This document shows, one piece after another, positions 1 through 9,531 of a DNA stretch of 64,000 nucleotides. The first letter of the stretch is position 1. Each line of letters opens with the position of its first letter. This stretch comes from Mycobacteriales bacterium. Its GTDB lineage: Bacteria; Actinomycetota; Actinomycetes; Mycobacteriales; SCTD01. The position numbers and the translations under genes are program-made. The notes under the pieces are model-generated. The model ran no database searches, was not told the origin of the DNA, and saw only the letters and a program-made list of their open reading frames with translations. The stretch covers positions 62,001-126,000 of the forward strand of contig JBBDWV010000016.1 of the NCBI GenBank assembly GCA_040902655.1, given 5' to 3'.

Positions 1-2
1 AC

Positions 3-344
3 AACATCGTGGCGGCCTCGGCCACGGTCGGTCTGATCGGCCGCGAGGGTGACCTCATCCGCAAGACGGTGCTGCCGACGATCTACTACTGCCTGCTGGC
101 AGGAGGGTTGTCCCTGGTGGCGATCTACGGCCTCGGGGTGAACCTCAGCACGCTGTGGCTGCTGGTCCTGCTGGGCGCGATCGCCGGGCTGATCGTCGGC
201 ATGCGGCGCTCGCCCGGACGGCCCAACCCCGAGCTGGTGGGCGCCGGCTCGGCCGGCCCGGACACCGGCGACGGCCGGCAGCACACCGACAGCGAGCACA
301 CCGACCTGGTGCCGGATCCGGGCAAGAACCCGGACCGCGACTGA
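3..344 (+). CDS. lctP: L-lactate permease, C-terminal end (5' truncated by window)
   Basis: The frame is open from the first bases of the window, so the gene begins upstream. The visible stretch N-I-V-A-A-S-A-T-V-G-L-I-G-R-E-G-D-L-I-R-K matches the conserved C-terminal block of LctP-family lactate:proton symporters. Two hydrophobic segments follow, then a polar cytoplasmic tail of about 45 residues rich in Gly, Asp and His. It faces the lutABC lactate-oxidation operon and ends 10 bp from the lutC stop, so uptake and oxidation of lactate are neighbours. The family call rests on a short fragment plus this context. Confidence 0.8.
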   Translation, partial: NIVAASATVGLIGREGDLIRKTVLPTIYYCLLAGGLSLVAIYGLGVNLSTLWLLVLLGAIAGLIVGMRRSPGRPNPELVGAGSAGPDTGDGRQHTDSEHTDLVPDPGKNPDRD

Positions 345-354
345 GAACCGAGCC

Positions 355-972
355 TCAGTCCTCCACGACCACCACTTCGAGCCGGCGGGGGCCGTGCACA
401 CCCTCGACCCGCTCCAGCTCGATGTCACTGGTCGCCGACGGCCCGCTGACAAAGGTCAGCGGGCGCAGCGGGTCCAGCCGCGCCAGCGCCTCCGGGACGG
501 TGCCGACGATCTGCCCGACCGGCACGACGCAGACGTGCAGGTCAGGCACCAGCGTCACGGCGCGCCGGCCCTGGTCGGGCGAGCCGTCCAGCACCAGCGT
601 GCCGGTCTCGGCGATCGCCACGGCGCAGGCCGTGACCACGGCCCCGGTCCGGTCCAGGGCCTGCACGTCCAGTGGCGGGTCGTCCACGACAGCCCCCGGG
701 ACCCAGTCGGCAGGAAGGCCCGGCGGCACGACCACCGACGGCGACCCGTGCTCGGCCAGTGCCGCCGCGACGGCCTGCGGAACGGCCTCACGGGAGGCCC
801 GCCGCACGCCGGCACGGTAGTCACGCAGCCGGTCCTCCAGCAGCTCGACCAGCTCGGCAGCGCCGGGGAGGTGGTCGCCGGCGGGCCGGTAGTCCCGCGG
901 CACCGACGGCACCTCGGGGTCGGCGCCGAGCGCGCTGCGCACCCGGGCCAGCACCTGTTCGCGGGCGCTCAT
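355..972 (-). CDS. lutC: LutC, LUD-domain L-lactate utilization protein
   Basis: 205 residues with the LUD domain (Gly-rich A-E-T-G-T-L-V-L-D near the middle) typical of LutC/YkgG. LutABC oxidises L-lactate to pyruvate on the cytoplasmic side of the membrane. The start M-S-A-R-E-Q is chosen because its ATG overlaps the lutB stop by 4 bp (ATGA); a start 18 bp upstream would extend further into lutB. It is the last gene of the minus-strand lutABC operon and converges on the lactate permease gene. Confidence 0.9.
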   Translation of the reverse strand: MSAREQVLARVRSALGADPEVPSVPRDYRPAGDHLPGAAELVELLEDRLRDYRAGVRRASREAVPQAVAAALAEHGSPSVVVPPGLPADWVPGAVVDDPPLDVQALDRTGAVVTACAVAIAETGTLVLDGSPDQGRRAVTLVPDLHVCVVPVGQIVGTVPEALARLDPLRPLTFVSGPSATSDIELERVEGVHGPRRLEVVVVED

Positions 973-2453
973 CCGCGCTCCCGGGCCCACCAGTCGCGGA
1001 AGGTCTCCTCCGGCGGTACGGGCAGCTCACGGCTCGAGGTCCACCTCGCGAGGGGGAAGGGCAGGGCCGGCAGCCGCCCGGACCGGCGGGCCAGCAGCCG
1101 CCCGATGCGGCTGGCGCGCTGCGCGCGTACCCACCGCTTCGATCGGGCCATCGTCCAGGCCGCCGCGGCCATCGCCACCGCCTCGGCCGACGGGACCGGG
1201 TGCTCCTCGGCCCGCGCCTCGACGTGCTGCGCCCGGAGCTCGACCAGCAGCCGCGGGATGTCGATCTTGACGGGGCAGGCGTCGAAGCAGGCGCCGCAGA
1301 GGCTGGAGGCGTAGGGCAGCGAGGCGTTGTCCTGCACCCCGGTCAGCTGCGGCGACAGCACCGCGCCGATCGGTCCGGGATAGACCGAGCCGTACGCGTG
1401 TCCCCCGGTCCGCTCGTAGACCGGGCAGACGTTCAGGCAGGCCGAGCAGCGGATGCAGTGCAGCGCGGAGCGACCGACCTCGTCGGCGAGCGTCGCGCTG
1501 CGGCCGTTGTCCAGCAGCACCAGGTGCAGCTCCTGCGGGCCGTCGCCGGGAGTGACGCCGGTCCAGGTCGAGGTGTACGGGTTCATCCGCTCGCCGGTGG
1601 AGGAGCGCGGCAGCAGCTGCAGGAAGACCTCGAGGTCACGCCAGGTCGGCACCAGCTTCTCGATGCCCATCACCGTGATGAGCGTCTGCGGCAGCGTCAG
1701 GCACATCCGCCCGTTGCCCTCCGACTCCACCACCGCGAGAGTGCCGGTCTCCGCGACCGCGAAGTTGGCGCCGCTGACGGCGACCCGGGCGGACAGGAAC
1801 TTCGCGCGCAGGTGCCGCCGCGAGAGGGCCGCCAGCTCGGCCGGGACATCGCTCAGGTCGGCCGGCACCTCGGTGCCCAGGCCAGGCATCTCGCGCCGGA
1901 AGATCTCGCGGATCTCGGCCCGGTTGCGGTGGATCGCCGGGACCAGGATGTGGCTGGGCCGGTCGCGACCCAGCTGGACGATCAGCTCGGCGAGGTCGGT
2001 CTCCCACGCGGCGATCCCGGCCGCCTCCAGGGCCTGGTTGAGCCCGATCTCCACGGTCGCCATCGACTTGACCTTCACCACCTCGTCGGCCCCGGTGGCC
2101 TGCACCAGCGAGGTGACGATCCGGTTGGCCTCGTGCGCGTCGCGGGCCCAGTGGACCGTCCCGCCGCGGGCGGTCACCTGCTCCTCCAGCTGCACGAGCA
2201 GCTCGGGCAGGCGGGCCATCGTGGCCGCCTTCAGGGCCGAGCCGGCATCACGCAGCTGCTCCCAGTCGGGCACCTCGTCGACCATCCGCTGGCGCTTGTC
2301 CCGGATGGTCCCGGTGGCCCGGCGGATGTTGGCCCGCAGCTGCGGGTCGGCGAGCGCCCGGCGGGCCGCAGCGGGGAACGGCTCCTGCTCGCGCAGCATG
2401 CCCACCCCGCGAGGAGCCCGCACGAGCGGCATGCCGAGGTGGACGGTGGTCAT
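969..2453 (-). CDS. lutB: LutB, iron-sulfur L-lactate utilization protein
   Basis: 494 residues. It has an N-terminal LUD-type domain with A-E-T-G-T-L-A near residue 235 and two ferredoxin-like clusters: C333-x2-C336-x2-C339-x3-C343-P and C386-x2-C389-x3-C393-P. This is the usual order for LutB/YkgF, the electron-transfer subunit of the LutABC lactate dehydrogenase. The start M-T-T-V-H-L-G overlaps the lutA stop by 4 bp. Upstream in-frame codons lie inside lutA and are not needed. Length is typical of the family. Confidence 0.92.
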   Translation of the reverse strand: MTTVHLGMPLVRAPRGVGMLREQEPFPAAARRALADPQLRANIRRATGTIRDKRQRMVDEVPDWEQLRDAGSALKAATMARLPELLVQLEEQVTARGGTVHWARDAHEANRIVTSLVQATGADEVVKVKSMATVEIGLNQALEAAGIAAWETDLAELIVQLGRDRPSHILVPAIHRNRAEIREIFRREMPGLGTEVPADLSDVPAELAALSRRHLRAKFLSARVAVSGANFAVAETGTLAVVESEGNGRMCLTLPQTLITVMGIEKLVPTWRDLEVFLQLLPRSSTGERMNPYTSTWTGVTPGDGPQELHLVLLDNGRSATLADEVGRSALHCIRCSACLNVCPVYERTGGHAYGSVYPGPIGAVLSPQLTGVQDNASLPYASSLCGACFDACPVKIDIPRLLVELRAQHVEARAEEHPVPSAEAVAMAAAAWTMARSKRWVRAQRASRIGRLLARRSGRLPALPFPLARWTSSRELPVPPEETFRDWWARERG

Positions 2454-3187
2454 GCGGGCTGCTCGGTCGCGGCCAGGATCTCGGCCAGGTGGACGGTGCG
2501 CGTGCCGGACCGCAGCCGGGCGAGCCCCCCGCCGATGTGCATGAGGCAGGACGAGTCCCCGGCCGTGCAGGCCTCGGCACCGGTGGACAGCACGTGCCGC
2601 ATCTTGTCGGCCAGCATGGCGGTGGAGGTGTCGGCGTTCTTGAGGGCGAAGGTACCGCCGAAGCCGCAGCACTGGTCGGCCTCCGGCAGCTCGACCAGGT
2701 CCAGGCCGCGCACGTGACGCAGCAGCCGCAGGAGCTTGTCGCCGACGCGCAGCAGCCGCAGCGAGTGGCAGGTCGGGTGGTAGGTGACGCGGTGCGGGTA
2801 GGCCGCCCCGACGTCCTCGACACCGAGCACGTCGACCAGCAGCTCGGACAGCTCGTAGATCCGCCCGGCCACCGCTTCCGCCCGCGCGGCCAGCCGGTCG
2901 TCACCTGCCCTGCGGGCCACCATGGCGTGCTGGTGACGGACGCTGCCGACACAGGACCCGGACGGCGCGACCACCACGTCGTACGGCTCGAAGACCTCCA
3001 CGTGGTGACGCACCAGGGGCAGCGCGTCGCGCTGGTAACCGCTGTTGACGTGCATCTGCCCGCAGCAGGTCTGCCGGTCGGGAAAGACCACCTCGTGACC
3101 GAGCCGCTCGAGCAGCGTGACGGTGGCCCGTCCGACGTCGGGGTAGAGCGTGTCGACCAGGCAGGTGACCAACAGCGCGATCCTCAC
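2450..3187 (-). CDS. lutA: LutA, CCG-motif (Fe-S) oxidoreductase subunit
   Basis: 245 residues with two CCG domains: T-C-C-G-Q near residue 42 and Q-C-C-G-F-G-G near residue 190. These bind [4Fe-4S] in LutA and related heterodisulfide-reductase-like proteins. The GTG start at V-R-I-A-L-L-V-T-C is preceded by a strong GGGAGGAG ribosome site, and LutA homologues begin with this strand. It is the first gene of lutABC. No regulator gene lies beside it. Confidence 0.9.
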   Translation of the reverse strand: MRIALLVTCLVDTLYPDVGRATVTLLERLGHEVVFPDRQTCCGQMHVNSGYQRDALPLVRHHVEVFEPYDVVVAPSGSCVGSVRHQHAMVARRAGDDRLAARAEAVAGRIYELSELLVDVLGVEDVGAAYPHRVTYHPTCHSLRLLRVGDKLLRLLRHVRGLDLVELPEADQCCGFGGTFALKNADTSTAMLADKMRHVLSTGAEACTAGDSSCLMHIGGGLARLRSGTRTVHLAEILAATEQPA

Positions 3188-3285
3188 TCGCTGCTCCTCC
3201 CGCTGCGGCGGCCCCTCCGGTGCTGGCACGGTAACGCGGTACGACGCGCGCACGCGGCCGGGCCGGTCCCGCGGCGCACGAGCGT

Positions 3286-4152
3286 TCAGACGGTGACCTT
3301 CGCGCGCAGGTCCTCGTACTTCGCCTCGCCGATGCCGGTCACCTCACGCAGCTGGTCGACGCTGGCGTAGCGGCCGTTCTGGGTGCGCCAGTCGACGATG
3401 CGCTGGGCCAGCACCGGGCCGATGCCGGGCAGCGCGTCGAGATCGGAGGCGCTCGCCGCGTTGAGGTCGAGCAGGGCCCCGGCGGCGGCACCGCCCCCAC
3501 CAGGAGGCGCGGCACCCGGGGGCGGCTCGACGCCGACCAGCACCTGCTCACCGTCGACCAACCTGCGGGCGAGGTTCAGCAGCCCGGCGTCGGAACCGGG
3601 CACGACGCCACCCGCCGCCCGTACCGCGTCGTCGACGCGACTACCGACCGGCAGCCGCACCAGCCCCGGCGAGCGGACCTTGCCCGCCACCGCGACCACC
3701 ACCTCGCCATCCGGGTGGGCCGACGGCTCGACCGAGGTGCCCGGCAGCGGCACGCCGGCCGCCTCGACCACCGGCACGACCACCTCCTGCGGCCGCCCGC
3801 GCAGCACCACCGCTCCCGCCCCCGACGCCGCCAGCAGCGCCACGAGCAGCAGCGCCACGGTCCCGCGGCGGCCCGGGTCCAGCCGCCAGCGAGGGCCGTC
3901 GAGCAGGTGGGCCCCGGGAGGACGGGCCGCCCAGGACCGCTCGCCGCCGTCGAGCTGCTCGTCGGGCAGGTCGCCGGCCGGGTCCAGCTCGCGCAGGTCC
4001 CCGGCCGGGTCCGTGTCACGCAGGTCCCCGGCCGGGTCCGGAACGACGTCGTCCCCCTCGTCCGGAGGCAGCCAACCCCGATCGGTCTCGGGCAGCAGCG
4101 CTGCCACCCGGGCGGCAGCGGCCGAGCCGTCGGGGCGAGAGCGCAGCAGCAC
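3286..4152 (-). CDS. comEA: ComEA-like DNA-binding protein (SLBB plus helix-hairpin-helix)
   Basis: 288 residues from a GTG start. The acidic cytoplasmic N-terminus contains a short tandem repeat of the form D-P-A-G-D-L (three copies, residues about 39-63). A TM helix (T-V-A-L-L-L-V-A-L-L-A-A) follows near residue 100, then an SLBB-like domain and a C-terminal double helix-hairpin-helix (L-D-L-N-A-A-S-A-S-D-L-D-A-L-P-G-I-G). ComEA binds incoming DNA outside the membrane during competence. No comEC lies next to it in this window. The start is uncertain because no good ribosome site is visible. Confidence 0.87.
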   Translation of the reverse strand: MLLRSRPDGSAAAARVAALLPETDRGWLPPDEGDDVVPDPAGDLRDTDPAGDLRELDPAGDLPDEQLDGGERSWAARPPGAHLLDGPRWRLDPGRRGTVALLLVALLAASGAGAVVLRGRPQEVVVPVVEAAGVPLPGTSVEPSAHPDGEVVVAVAGKVRSPGLVRLPVGSRVDDAVRAAGGVVPGSDAGLLNLARRLVDGEQVLVGVEPPPGAAPPGGGGAAAGALLDLNAASASDLDALPGIGPVLAQRIVDWRTQNGRYASVDQLREVTGIGEAKYEDLRAKVTV

Positions 4153-4227
4153 GTCCGGGACGGTAGGCAGCCCGGCGCCCCGACAGCCGCGGCCCGACCC
4201 ATCTGTGGAGGACCGTGGGCCTGTGGA

Positions 4228-4803
4228 TCAGGGCTCGACCCGGGGCACCCGGCGCGACTCGAGCCGGCGACGGACGTTCGGCTGGTGGCGGACCAGGATG
4301 ATGGCGGCCAGCCCCGCAGCCCACAGCACGTCCACCCGGACGACCACCGCCACCAGCAGAACGGCCAAGGCGGCGCACACCGACGCCAGAGTCATCCAGC
4401 GGGAGGCGGCCAGCACGACCACCCAGACCAGCAGCACGACCGGCGCCCAGAGTGGATGCGAGCCGAGGATCGCGCCGGCCGCCGTCGCCACGCCTCTGCC
4501 GCCGCGCCCGCGCAGGAACGGCGAGGTCACGTGACCCAGCACCGCCGCCAGACCCGCGATCAGTCCCGCCCGGTGGTCGATCGCCCCGAATCCCGCCGCG
4601 GGCAACGCACCCTTGGCCACGTCGAGCAGCGCGACGACCATCCCCGTACGCCGTCCCAGGGCACGGCCGGCGTTGGTGGCGCCCGGGTTGCCGGAGCCGA
4701 CGCTACGCAGGTCGACGCCGCGCCGGCTGGCGAGCAGGGTGGCAGGGGACACCGCCCCGACGGCGTAGCCGACGAGCAGCGCCAGGACCTCGGTGCCGCT
4801 CAT
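4228..4803 (-). CDS. plsY: PlsY, acyl-phosphate:glycerol-3-phosphate acyltransferase
   Basis: 191 residues with several hydrophobic segments and the three PlsY signature regions: G-S-G-N-P-G-A-T-N-A-G-R, G-H-V-T-S-P-F-L-R-G-R-G-G-R-G-V-A-T and a C-terminal R-H-Q-P-N-V-R-R. The enzyme transfers the acyl group of acyl-phosphate to glycerol-3-phosphate at the inner membrane, the first step of phospholipid synthesis. Its ATG overlaps the stop of the upstream degV gene by 4 bp, a lipid-linked pairing since DegV proteins bind fatty acids. Confidence 0.9.
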   Translation of the reverse strand: MSGTEVLALLVGYAVGAVSPATLLASRRGVDLRSVGSGNPGATNAGRALGRRTGMVVALLDVAKGALPAAGFGAIDHRAGLIAGLAAVLGHVTSPFLRGRGGRGVATAAGAILGSHPLWAPVVLLVWVVVLAASRWMTLASVCAALAVLLVAVVVRVDVLWAAGLAAIILVRHQPNVRRRLESRRVPRVEP

Positions 4804-5645
4804 CGGCGCGCGACGACCACTCCGAGCAGACCCGGCCCGACATGCGCCCCGACGACAGCGCCGACCTGCGAGACGTGGAGCTCGCCGACCTGCGGGATCC
4901 GCGCACGCAGGCGATCGGCCAGTGCTGCCGCCTTGTCGGCCGCAGCCAGGTGGTGCACCGCCAGGTCGACCGGTCCAGGACCGGCTCGTCCGACCGCGAG
5001 CTCCTCGAGCCGCGCCAGCGCCTTCGACGCCGTACGCACCTTCTCCAGCGGCGCGATCCGGCCGCCACTGACATGCAGCAGCGGCTTCACCGACAGCGCG
5101 GTCCCCAGCAGCGCCGCCGCCGCACCGATCCGGCCGCCCCGCCGCAGGTGCTCGAGAGTGTCCACGTAGAACAGCGTGTCGGTCCTGCCGGCGGTCCTGC
5201 GCGCGCTCGCCTCGACCTCGTCGACACCGGCGCCCCCCTGGGCCGCGCGAGCGGCGGCCAGCACCGAGAAGCCCAGCCCCATCGCGATGGACAGGCTGTC
5301 GACGACCCGTACCTCGATCCCCTCCGGCGCCACCTCGGCCGCGGCCACCGCCGCCGCGTCACAGGTCCCCGACAGCTCGGCGGACAGGTGCACCGACACC
5401 ACACAGGCGGAGCCGGCGGCACGGTAGGCCGTCGCGAACTCGCCCGGCGTCGGCCGTGACGTCGACACCTGCAGCCGCCGCTCGGCCAGCGCCGAGGCGA
5501 CGTCGCCGGGCGAGACCTGATCCCCCTCCGTACCGGTACGGCTGCCGAGCACGACGTGCAGCGGCACCACCCCGACGTCGTACTCCTCGGCCACGCCCTC
5601 CGGCAGGTAGGCCGTGCTGTCGGTGACCACCGCGACCGTGCTCAT
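4800..5645 (-). CDS. DegV family fatty-acid-binding protein
   Basis: 281 residues starting M-S-T-V-A-V-V-T-D-S-T-A-Y-L-P, the typical DegV opening. An S-R-P-T-P-G-E-F segment and the S-x-x-L-S-G-T-C motif that lines the lipid pocket follow. DegV (FakB-like) proteins bind free fatty acids for phosphorylation by FakA. No FakA kinase is adjacent. It is translationally coupled to plsY, which would use acyl-phosphate, so a role in fatty-acid activation is reasonable but inferred. Confidence 0.88.
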   Translation of the reverse strand: MSTVAVVTDSTAYLPEGVAEEYDVGVVPLHVVLGSRTGTEGDQVSPGDVASALAERRLQVSTSRPTPGEFATAYRAAGSACVVSVHLSAELSGTCDAAAVAAAEVAPEGIEVRVVDSLSIAMGLGFSVLAAARAAQGGAGVDEVEASARRTAGRTDTLFYVDTLEHLRRGGRIGAAAALLGTALSVKPLLHVSGGRIAPLEKVRTASKALARLEELAVGRAGPGPVDLAVHHLAAADKAAALADRLRARIPQVGELHVSQVGAVVGAHVGPGLLGVVVARR

Positions 5646-5687
5646 GAAGCGCAGGCTAGAGGCCGCGCGCAGGCTCCGGCGGCAGGG

Positions 5688-8198
5688 TCAGCTCGGCACC
5701 ACGTTGACCAGCCTCGGCGCCCGCACGATCACCGTGCGGACCTCCCGGCCCTCGAGCGCCTTGACGACGCCGTCGGACGCGAGCGCCAGCGCGCGCAGGT
5801 CGTCCTCGGAGATGTCCGGCGCGACCTCCAGCCGGTCGCGCAGCTTGCCGGCGACCTGCACGACACAGGTCACGGACTGCTCGACCAGCAGCACCGGGTC
5901 GGCGGTCGGCCAGCGGGAGTCGTGCACCGAGTCCCCCGCCTCCACGTCGTGCCCCAGCCGCGACCACACCTCCTCGGCGGTGTAGGGCGCGAAGCAGCCG
6001 AGCATCACCGCGAGCGCCTCGGCACCGTCCCGCAGCGAGGCCACGGCCGGCGTCGGCGTATCCGCCGCCTTGCGCAGCGCGTTGGTCAGCTCCATCAGCC
6101 GGGCGATGCAGACGTTGAGCCGCTGCGCCTCCACGAGCCGGGTCACCTCGTCGACGGTCCGGGCCACCACCCGGTCGACCGCCTCGTCGCGACCGCCGCC
6201 GCTCAGCAGCGCCACGTCCTCGGCGAGCCGCGCCACCCGGGCCAGGTACTTCACCGAGCCGGACGGCGACACGTCGGCCCAGTCGATGTCGTCCTCCGGC
6301 GGGCCGGCGAACACGACCGTCAGGCGCACCGCGTCCACGCCGTACGTCGTCAGCTCCTGGCCCAGGTCGACACCGTTGCCGAGCGACTTGCTCATGGCCT
6401 TGCCCTGGTTGATGACCTGCCCCTGGTTCATCAGCGCAGCGAACGGCTCCACGCCGTCGACCATGCCCATGTCGTGCAGCACCTTCATGAAGAAGCGGCT
6501 GTAGAGCAGGTGCAGGATCGCGTGCTCGACCCCGCCGACGTACTGCGCGACCGGCATCCACTCGCGCACGGCCGCCGGGTCGAATGGGCCGTCCTGGTGA
6601 TCCGGTGAGCAGTAGCGCAGGTAGTACCAGGAGGAGTCGACGAAGGTGTCCATCGTGTCGGTGTCACGCCGGGCCGCACCGCCGCACGACGGGCACGGCA
6701 CGTTCACCCACTCCTCGGCCGCCCCCAATGGCGAGGTGCCGGCCGGCTTGAGCGCCGCGCCGCGCAGGTCGGGAAGCCGCACCGGCAGCTGGTCGTCCGG
6801 CACCGGCACCTCGCCGCACGCCTGGCAGTGCACGATCGGGATCGGCGTCCCCCAGAACCGCTGCCGCGACAGCAGCCAGTCGCGCAGCCGGTAGTTGACG
6901 GCTCCCCTGCCACCGCCGCGCGCCTCGAGGTCGGCGACGATCCGCGCGATCGCCTCGTCCTTGCGCAGCCCGTCGTACGGGCCGCTGTTCACCAGCACGC
7001 CGTCACCCACGGTCGCGACTCCGGTCGCAGCCGGATCCGCGTCGCCGGTGTCGACGACGACCCGCACCGGCAGCCCGAAGGCGCGGGCGAAGTCGAGGTC
7101 GCGCTGGTCGTGTGCAGGCACCGCCATGATGGCGCCGGTGCCGTAGTCGGCCAGCACGTAGTCCGCCGCGTACACCGGGATCTGCTCGCCGGTCACCGGG
7201 TTCAGGGCGGTCACACCGAGGTCGACGCCGGTCTTGGGCCGGTCGGTGGACTGCCGGTCGATGTCGGAGAGCGTGCGGACCTGCTCGCGGTAGGCCTCCA
7301 GCGCCTCCCGCTGCGCCGGCGCGCACAGCTCCAGCGCCAGCGGCGCGTCGGCCGCGACGACGAAGAAGGTCGCGCCGTACAGCGTGTCCGGTCGGGTGGT
7401 GAACACGGTCACGCTCGTGTCGCCGGCTGCGCCCTCCCGGTCGGCCCGACCGACCAGGAACTCCACGTGGGCGCCCTGCGACCGGCCGATCCAGTTCTTC
7501 TGCATCAGCAGCACGCGCTCCGGCCAGGAACCGCGCAGCGACTCCATGTCCGCCAGCAGCCGGTCGGCGTACTCGGTGACCTTGAAGAACCACTGGGTCA
7601 GCTCGCGCTTGGTGACCTGCGCGCCGCACCGCTCGCAGGCCCCCTGCACCACCTGCTCGTTGGCGAGCACCGTCTGGTCCACCGGGCACCAGTTCACCGC
7701 CGAGGACTTCCGGTACGCCAGGCCGCGCTCGCGGAAACGCAGGAACAGCCACTGCGTCCAGCGGTAGTACTCCGGGTCGCTGGTGTGCAGCCGGCGCGAC
7801 CAGTCGAAGGAGATCGCGTACCGCCGGAACGACGCCGCCTGCGTCTCGATGTTGCCGTACGTGTAGGTGGCCGGGTGCTCGTCCCGCTTGATGGCGGCGT
7901 TCTCGGCGGGCAGGCCGAAGGAGTCCCAGCCGATCGGGTGCAGCACGTCGAAGCCGCGGCGCATCCAGTAGCGCGCCAATACGTCGCACAGGCCGTAGGC
8001 CTCCGCGTGACCCATGTGCAGGTCGCCGCTCGGGTAGGGGAACATGTCGAGCACGTACTTCTTGGGCGCGGCTGTCCCCGCCTTCTCGGCCATCCGGCCG
8101 GCGCGGTAGAGGTCGAGGCGGTCCCACACCGGCAGCCAGCGGTCCTGTACGGCGTGCGGGTCGTACGCCTGGCGTTCGGGCGCCGTCTCGGTCGTCAT
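5688..8198 (-). CDS. leuS: Leucyl-tRNA synthetase
   Basis: 836 residues with the class I motifs H-M-G-H (residue about 63) and M-S-K-S-L-G-N (the KMSKS loop). The Cys-pair zinc segment C-E-R-C-G lies near residue 180 and the connective-peptide editing domain is present, with T-T-R-P-D-T. The start [10 protein letters not shown] is chosen because homologues begin close to the Y-D-P segment; longer forms run into the intergenic region. Length is slightly short of but compatible with bacterial LeuRS. Not linked functionally to its neighbours. Confidence 0.97.
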   Translation of the reverse strand: MTTETAPERQAYDPHAVQDRWLPVWDRLDLYRAGRMAEKAGTAAPKKYVLDMFPYPSGDLHMGHAEAYGLCDVLARYWMRRGFDVLHPIGWDSFGLPAENAAIKRDEHPATYTYGNIETQAASFRRYAISFDWSRRLHTSDPEYYRWTQWLFLRFRERGLAYRKSSAVNWCPVDQTVLANEQVVQGACERCGAQVTKRELTQWFFKVTEYADRLLADMESLRGSWPERVLLMQKNWIGRSQGAHVEFLVGRADREGAAGDTSVTVFTTRPDTLYGATFFVVAADAPLALELCAPAQREALEAYREQVRTLSDIDRQSTDRPKTGVDLGVTALNPVTGEQIPVYAADYVLADYGTGAIMAVPAHDQRDLDFARAFGLPVRVVVDTGDADPAATGVATVGDGVLVNSGPYDGLRKDEAIARIVADLEARGGGRGAVNYRLRDWLLSRQRFWGTPIPIVHCQACGEVPVPDDQLPVRLPDLRGAALKPAGTSPLGAAEEWVNVPCPSCGGAARRDTDTMDTFVDSSWYYLRYCSPDHQDGPFDPAAVREWMPVAQYVGGVEHAILHLLYSRFFMKVLHDMGMVDGVEPFAALMNQGQVINQGKAMSKSLGNGVDLGQELTTYGVDAVRLTVVFAGPPEDDIDWADVSPSGSVKYLARVARLAEDVALLSGGGRDEAVDRVVARTVDEVTRLVEAQRLNVCIARLMELTNALRKAADTPTPAVASLRDGAEALAVMLGCFAPYTAEEVWSRLGHDVEAGDSVHDSRWPTADPVLLVEQSVTCVVQVAGKLRDRLEVAPDISEDDLRALALASDGVVKALEGREVRTVIVRAPRLVNVVPS

Positions 8199-8342
8199 GT
8201 GCGCCGATCCTACGCGGCGCCGGTCAGGCCTTCTTGATCCACGGGGAGTTCGAGGCGGTTGTCGCACCTGGATCCACCTCGAGATGCGCGTGGATCACCG
8301 GGGGAAGCGCCGCCCGTAGGCTCGAGCACGACAGGAGGACGC

Positions 8343-9407
8343 GTGACGGACACGGGCGGGTCCGCGGGGCGGCTGCGGGTGCTCTCCCCGTGGCAGGCGA
8401 TCTCGCCGCAGGCGAAGGCGCGCCGCAGGACGTGGTTCCTCGGCGTCGGCGCGCTGTTCGTCCTGGTCTCGCTGCCGTTCGGTTTCCCGACCGGCCGTGA
8501 GGTGGTCACCGGCTGGGTGCTGCTCCTGCTGCTGGCCGCCTGTGGCGGCGAGTGGCCGATCTGGCGCCGGTCGGTCGCCCGGGACTGGCTGCCGCTGATC
8601 GGCGTGCTGTTCCTCTACGACCTGCTGCGCGGCGTCGCCGACGAGGTCGGCGGCCGGCTGGTCGACCTGCCCGCGCTGCAGAACGGCAAGGCGGGCGCTG
8701 CGGGCACCGATCATGCCCACGTGCTGCCGCAGTTGCGGGCCGACGAGGTGCTGTTCGGCTGGCTGACCGGAGGCCCCGTGCCGACCGTCTGGCTGCAGGA
8801 CCGGCTGCACGTCGCGGGTGATGTCCGGTGGTACGACGTGCTGATCGTCCCGGTCTACATGTCGCACTTCGTCGTGCCGATGGCATTGGCCGTCGCGCTG
8901 TGGGTCACCCGTTACCACCTGTTCCGCCGCTACGTGTGGACCCTGGTCGCGCTGACGCTGATCACCCTGGCGACCTACGTGGTGTTCCCGGCCGCTCCGC
9001 CGTGGATGGCCGGGCTCAACGGCTACCTGCCGGAGGTCGCGCGGGTGGTGGGCGACACGCTGCGGGCGACCGGCATCGGGGAGGTCCGCAACGCCGTGGC
9101 GCGCGGCGAGGCGTACGCCAACGGCGTCGCGGCCATCCCCTCGCTGCACTCGGGCGTGCCGGTCATGGTGCTGCTGTTCAGCTGGCGGCTCGTCCGAGTC
9201 CGCACCCGCGTGCTGCTGGTCCTGTACGTCCTCGCCATGACCTTCACGCTGACCTACGCCGGCGAGCACTACGTCGTCGACGCCTTCGTCGGCTGGGGCT
9301 ACGCCGCGGTCGCCGTCCACGGCGTCGCCTGGCTGTTCCGCCGCAGGCAGGTGCCGGTGACCGCCGACGACGCCGAGGTGCTCGACGCGCTGGTCCCGCG
9401 GGCCTGA
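8343..9407 (+). CDS. PAP2-superfamily integral membrane protein (inositol-phosphorylceramide-synthase-like)
   Basis: 354 residues with about six TM segments and the PAP2 phosphatase signature A-I-P-S-L-H-S-G, followed by A-G-E-H-Y-V-V-D-A. The family acts on lipid phosphates or transfers phospho-head groups. The GTG start (V-T-D-T-G-G-S) sits 5 bp after a perfect AGGAGG; an upstream ATG at 8259 lacks such a site. Divergent from leuS with about 144 bp between them. The specific substrate cannot be read from the sequence. Confidence 0.83.
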   Translation: MTDTGGSAGRLRVLSPWQAISPQAKARRRTWFLGVGALFVLVSLPFGFPTGREVVTGWVLLLLLAACGGEWPIWRRSVARDWLPLIGVLFLYDLLRGVADEVGGRLVDLPALQNGKAGAAGTDHAHVLPQLRADEVLFGWLTGGPVPTVWLQDRLHVAGDVRWYDVLIVPVYMSHFVVPMALAVALWVTRYHLFRRYVWTLVALTLITLATYVVFPAAPPWMAGLNGYLPEVARVVGDTLRATGIGEVRNAVARGEAYANGVAAIPSLHSGVPVMVLLFSWRLVRVRTRVLLVLYVLAMTFTLTYAGEHYVVDAFVGWGYAAVAVHGVAWLFRRRQVPVTADDAEVLDALVPRA

Positions 9408-9531
9408 CACCGAGCGGCCGGCGCCGGCGCCGGCTCGCCCAGCGACACGGGCCCCTCGGGAGCGTGCGGAGGAGTTTGCGGGCCGGCCGCGGGGGCCACG
9501 TCCTGTGGTGGGACGACCCCGAGGAGGCACC

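Noticed and set aside
672-2717. Long plus-strand frame over the lut operon
   Set aside because: Antisense shadow of lutC and lutB, Arg/Pro/Gly-rich with no motif.
6828-8237. Long frame opposite leuS
   Set aside because: Antisense shadow; LeuRS motifs are clear on the minus strand.
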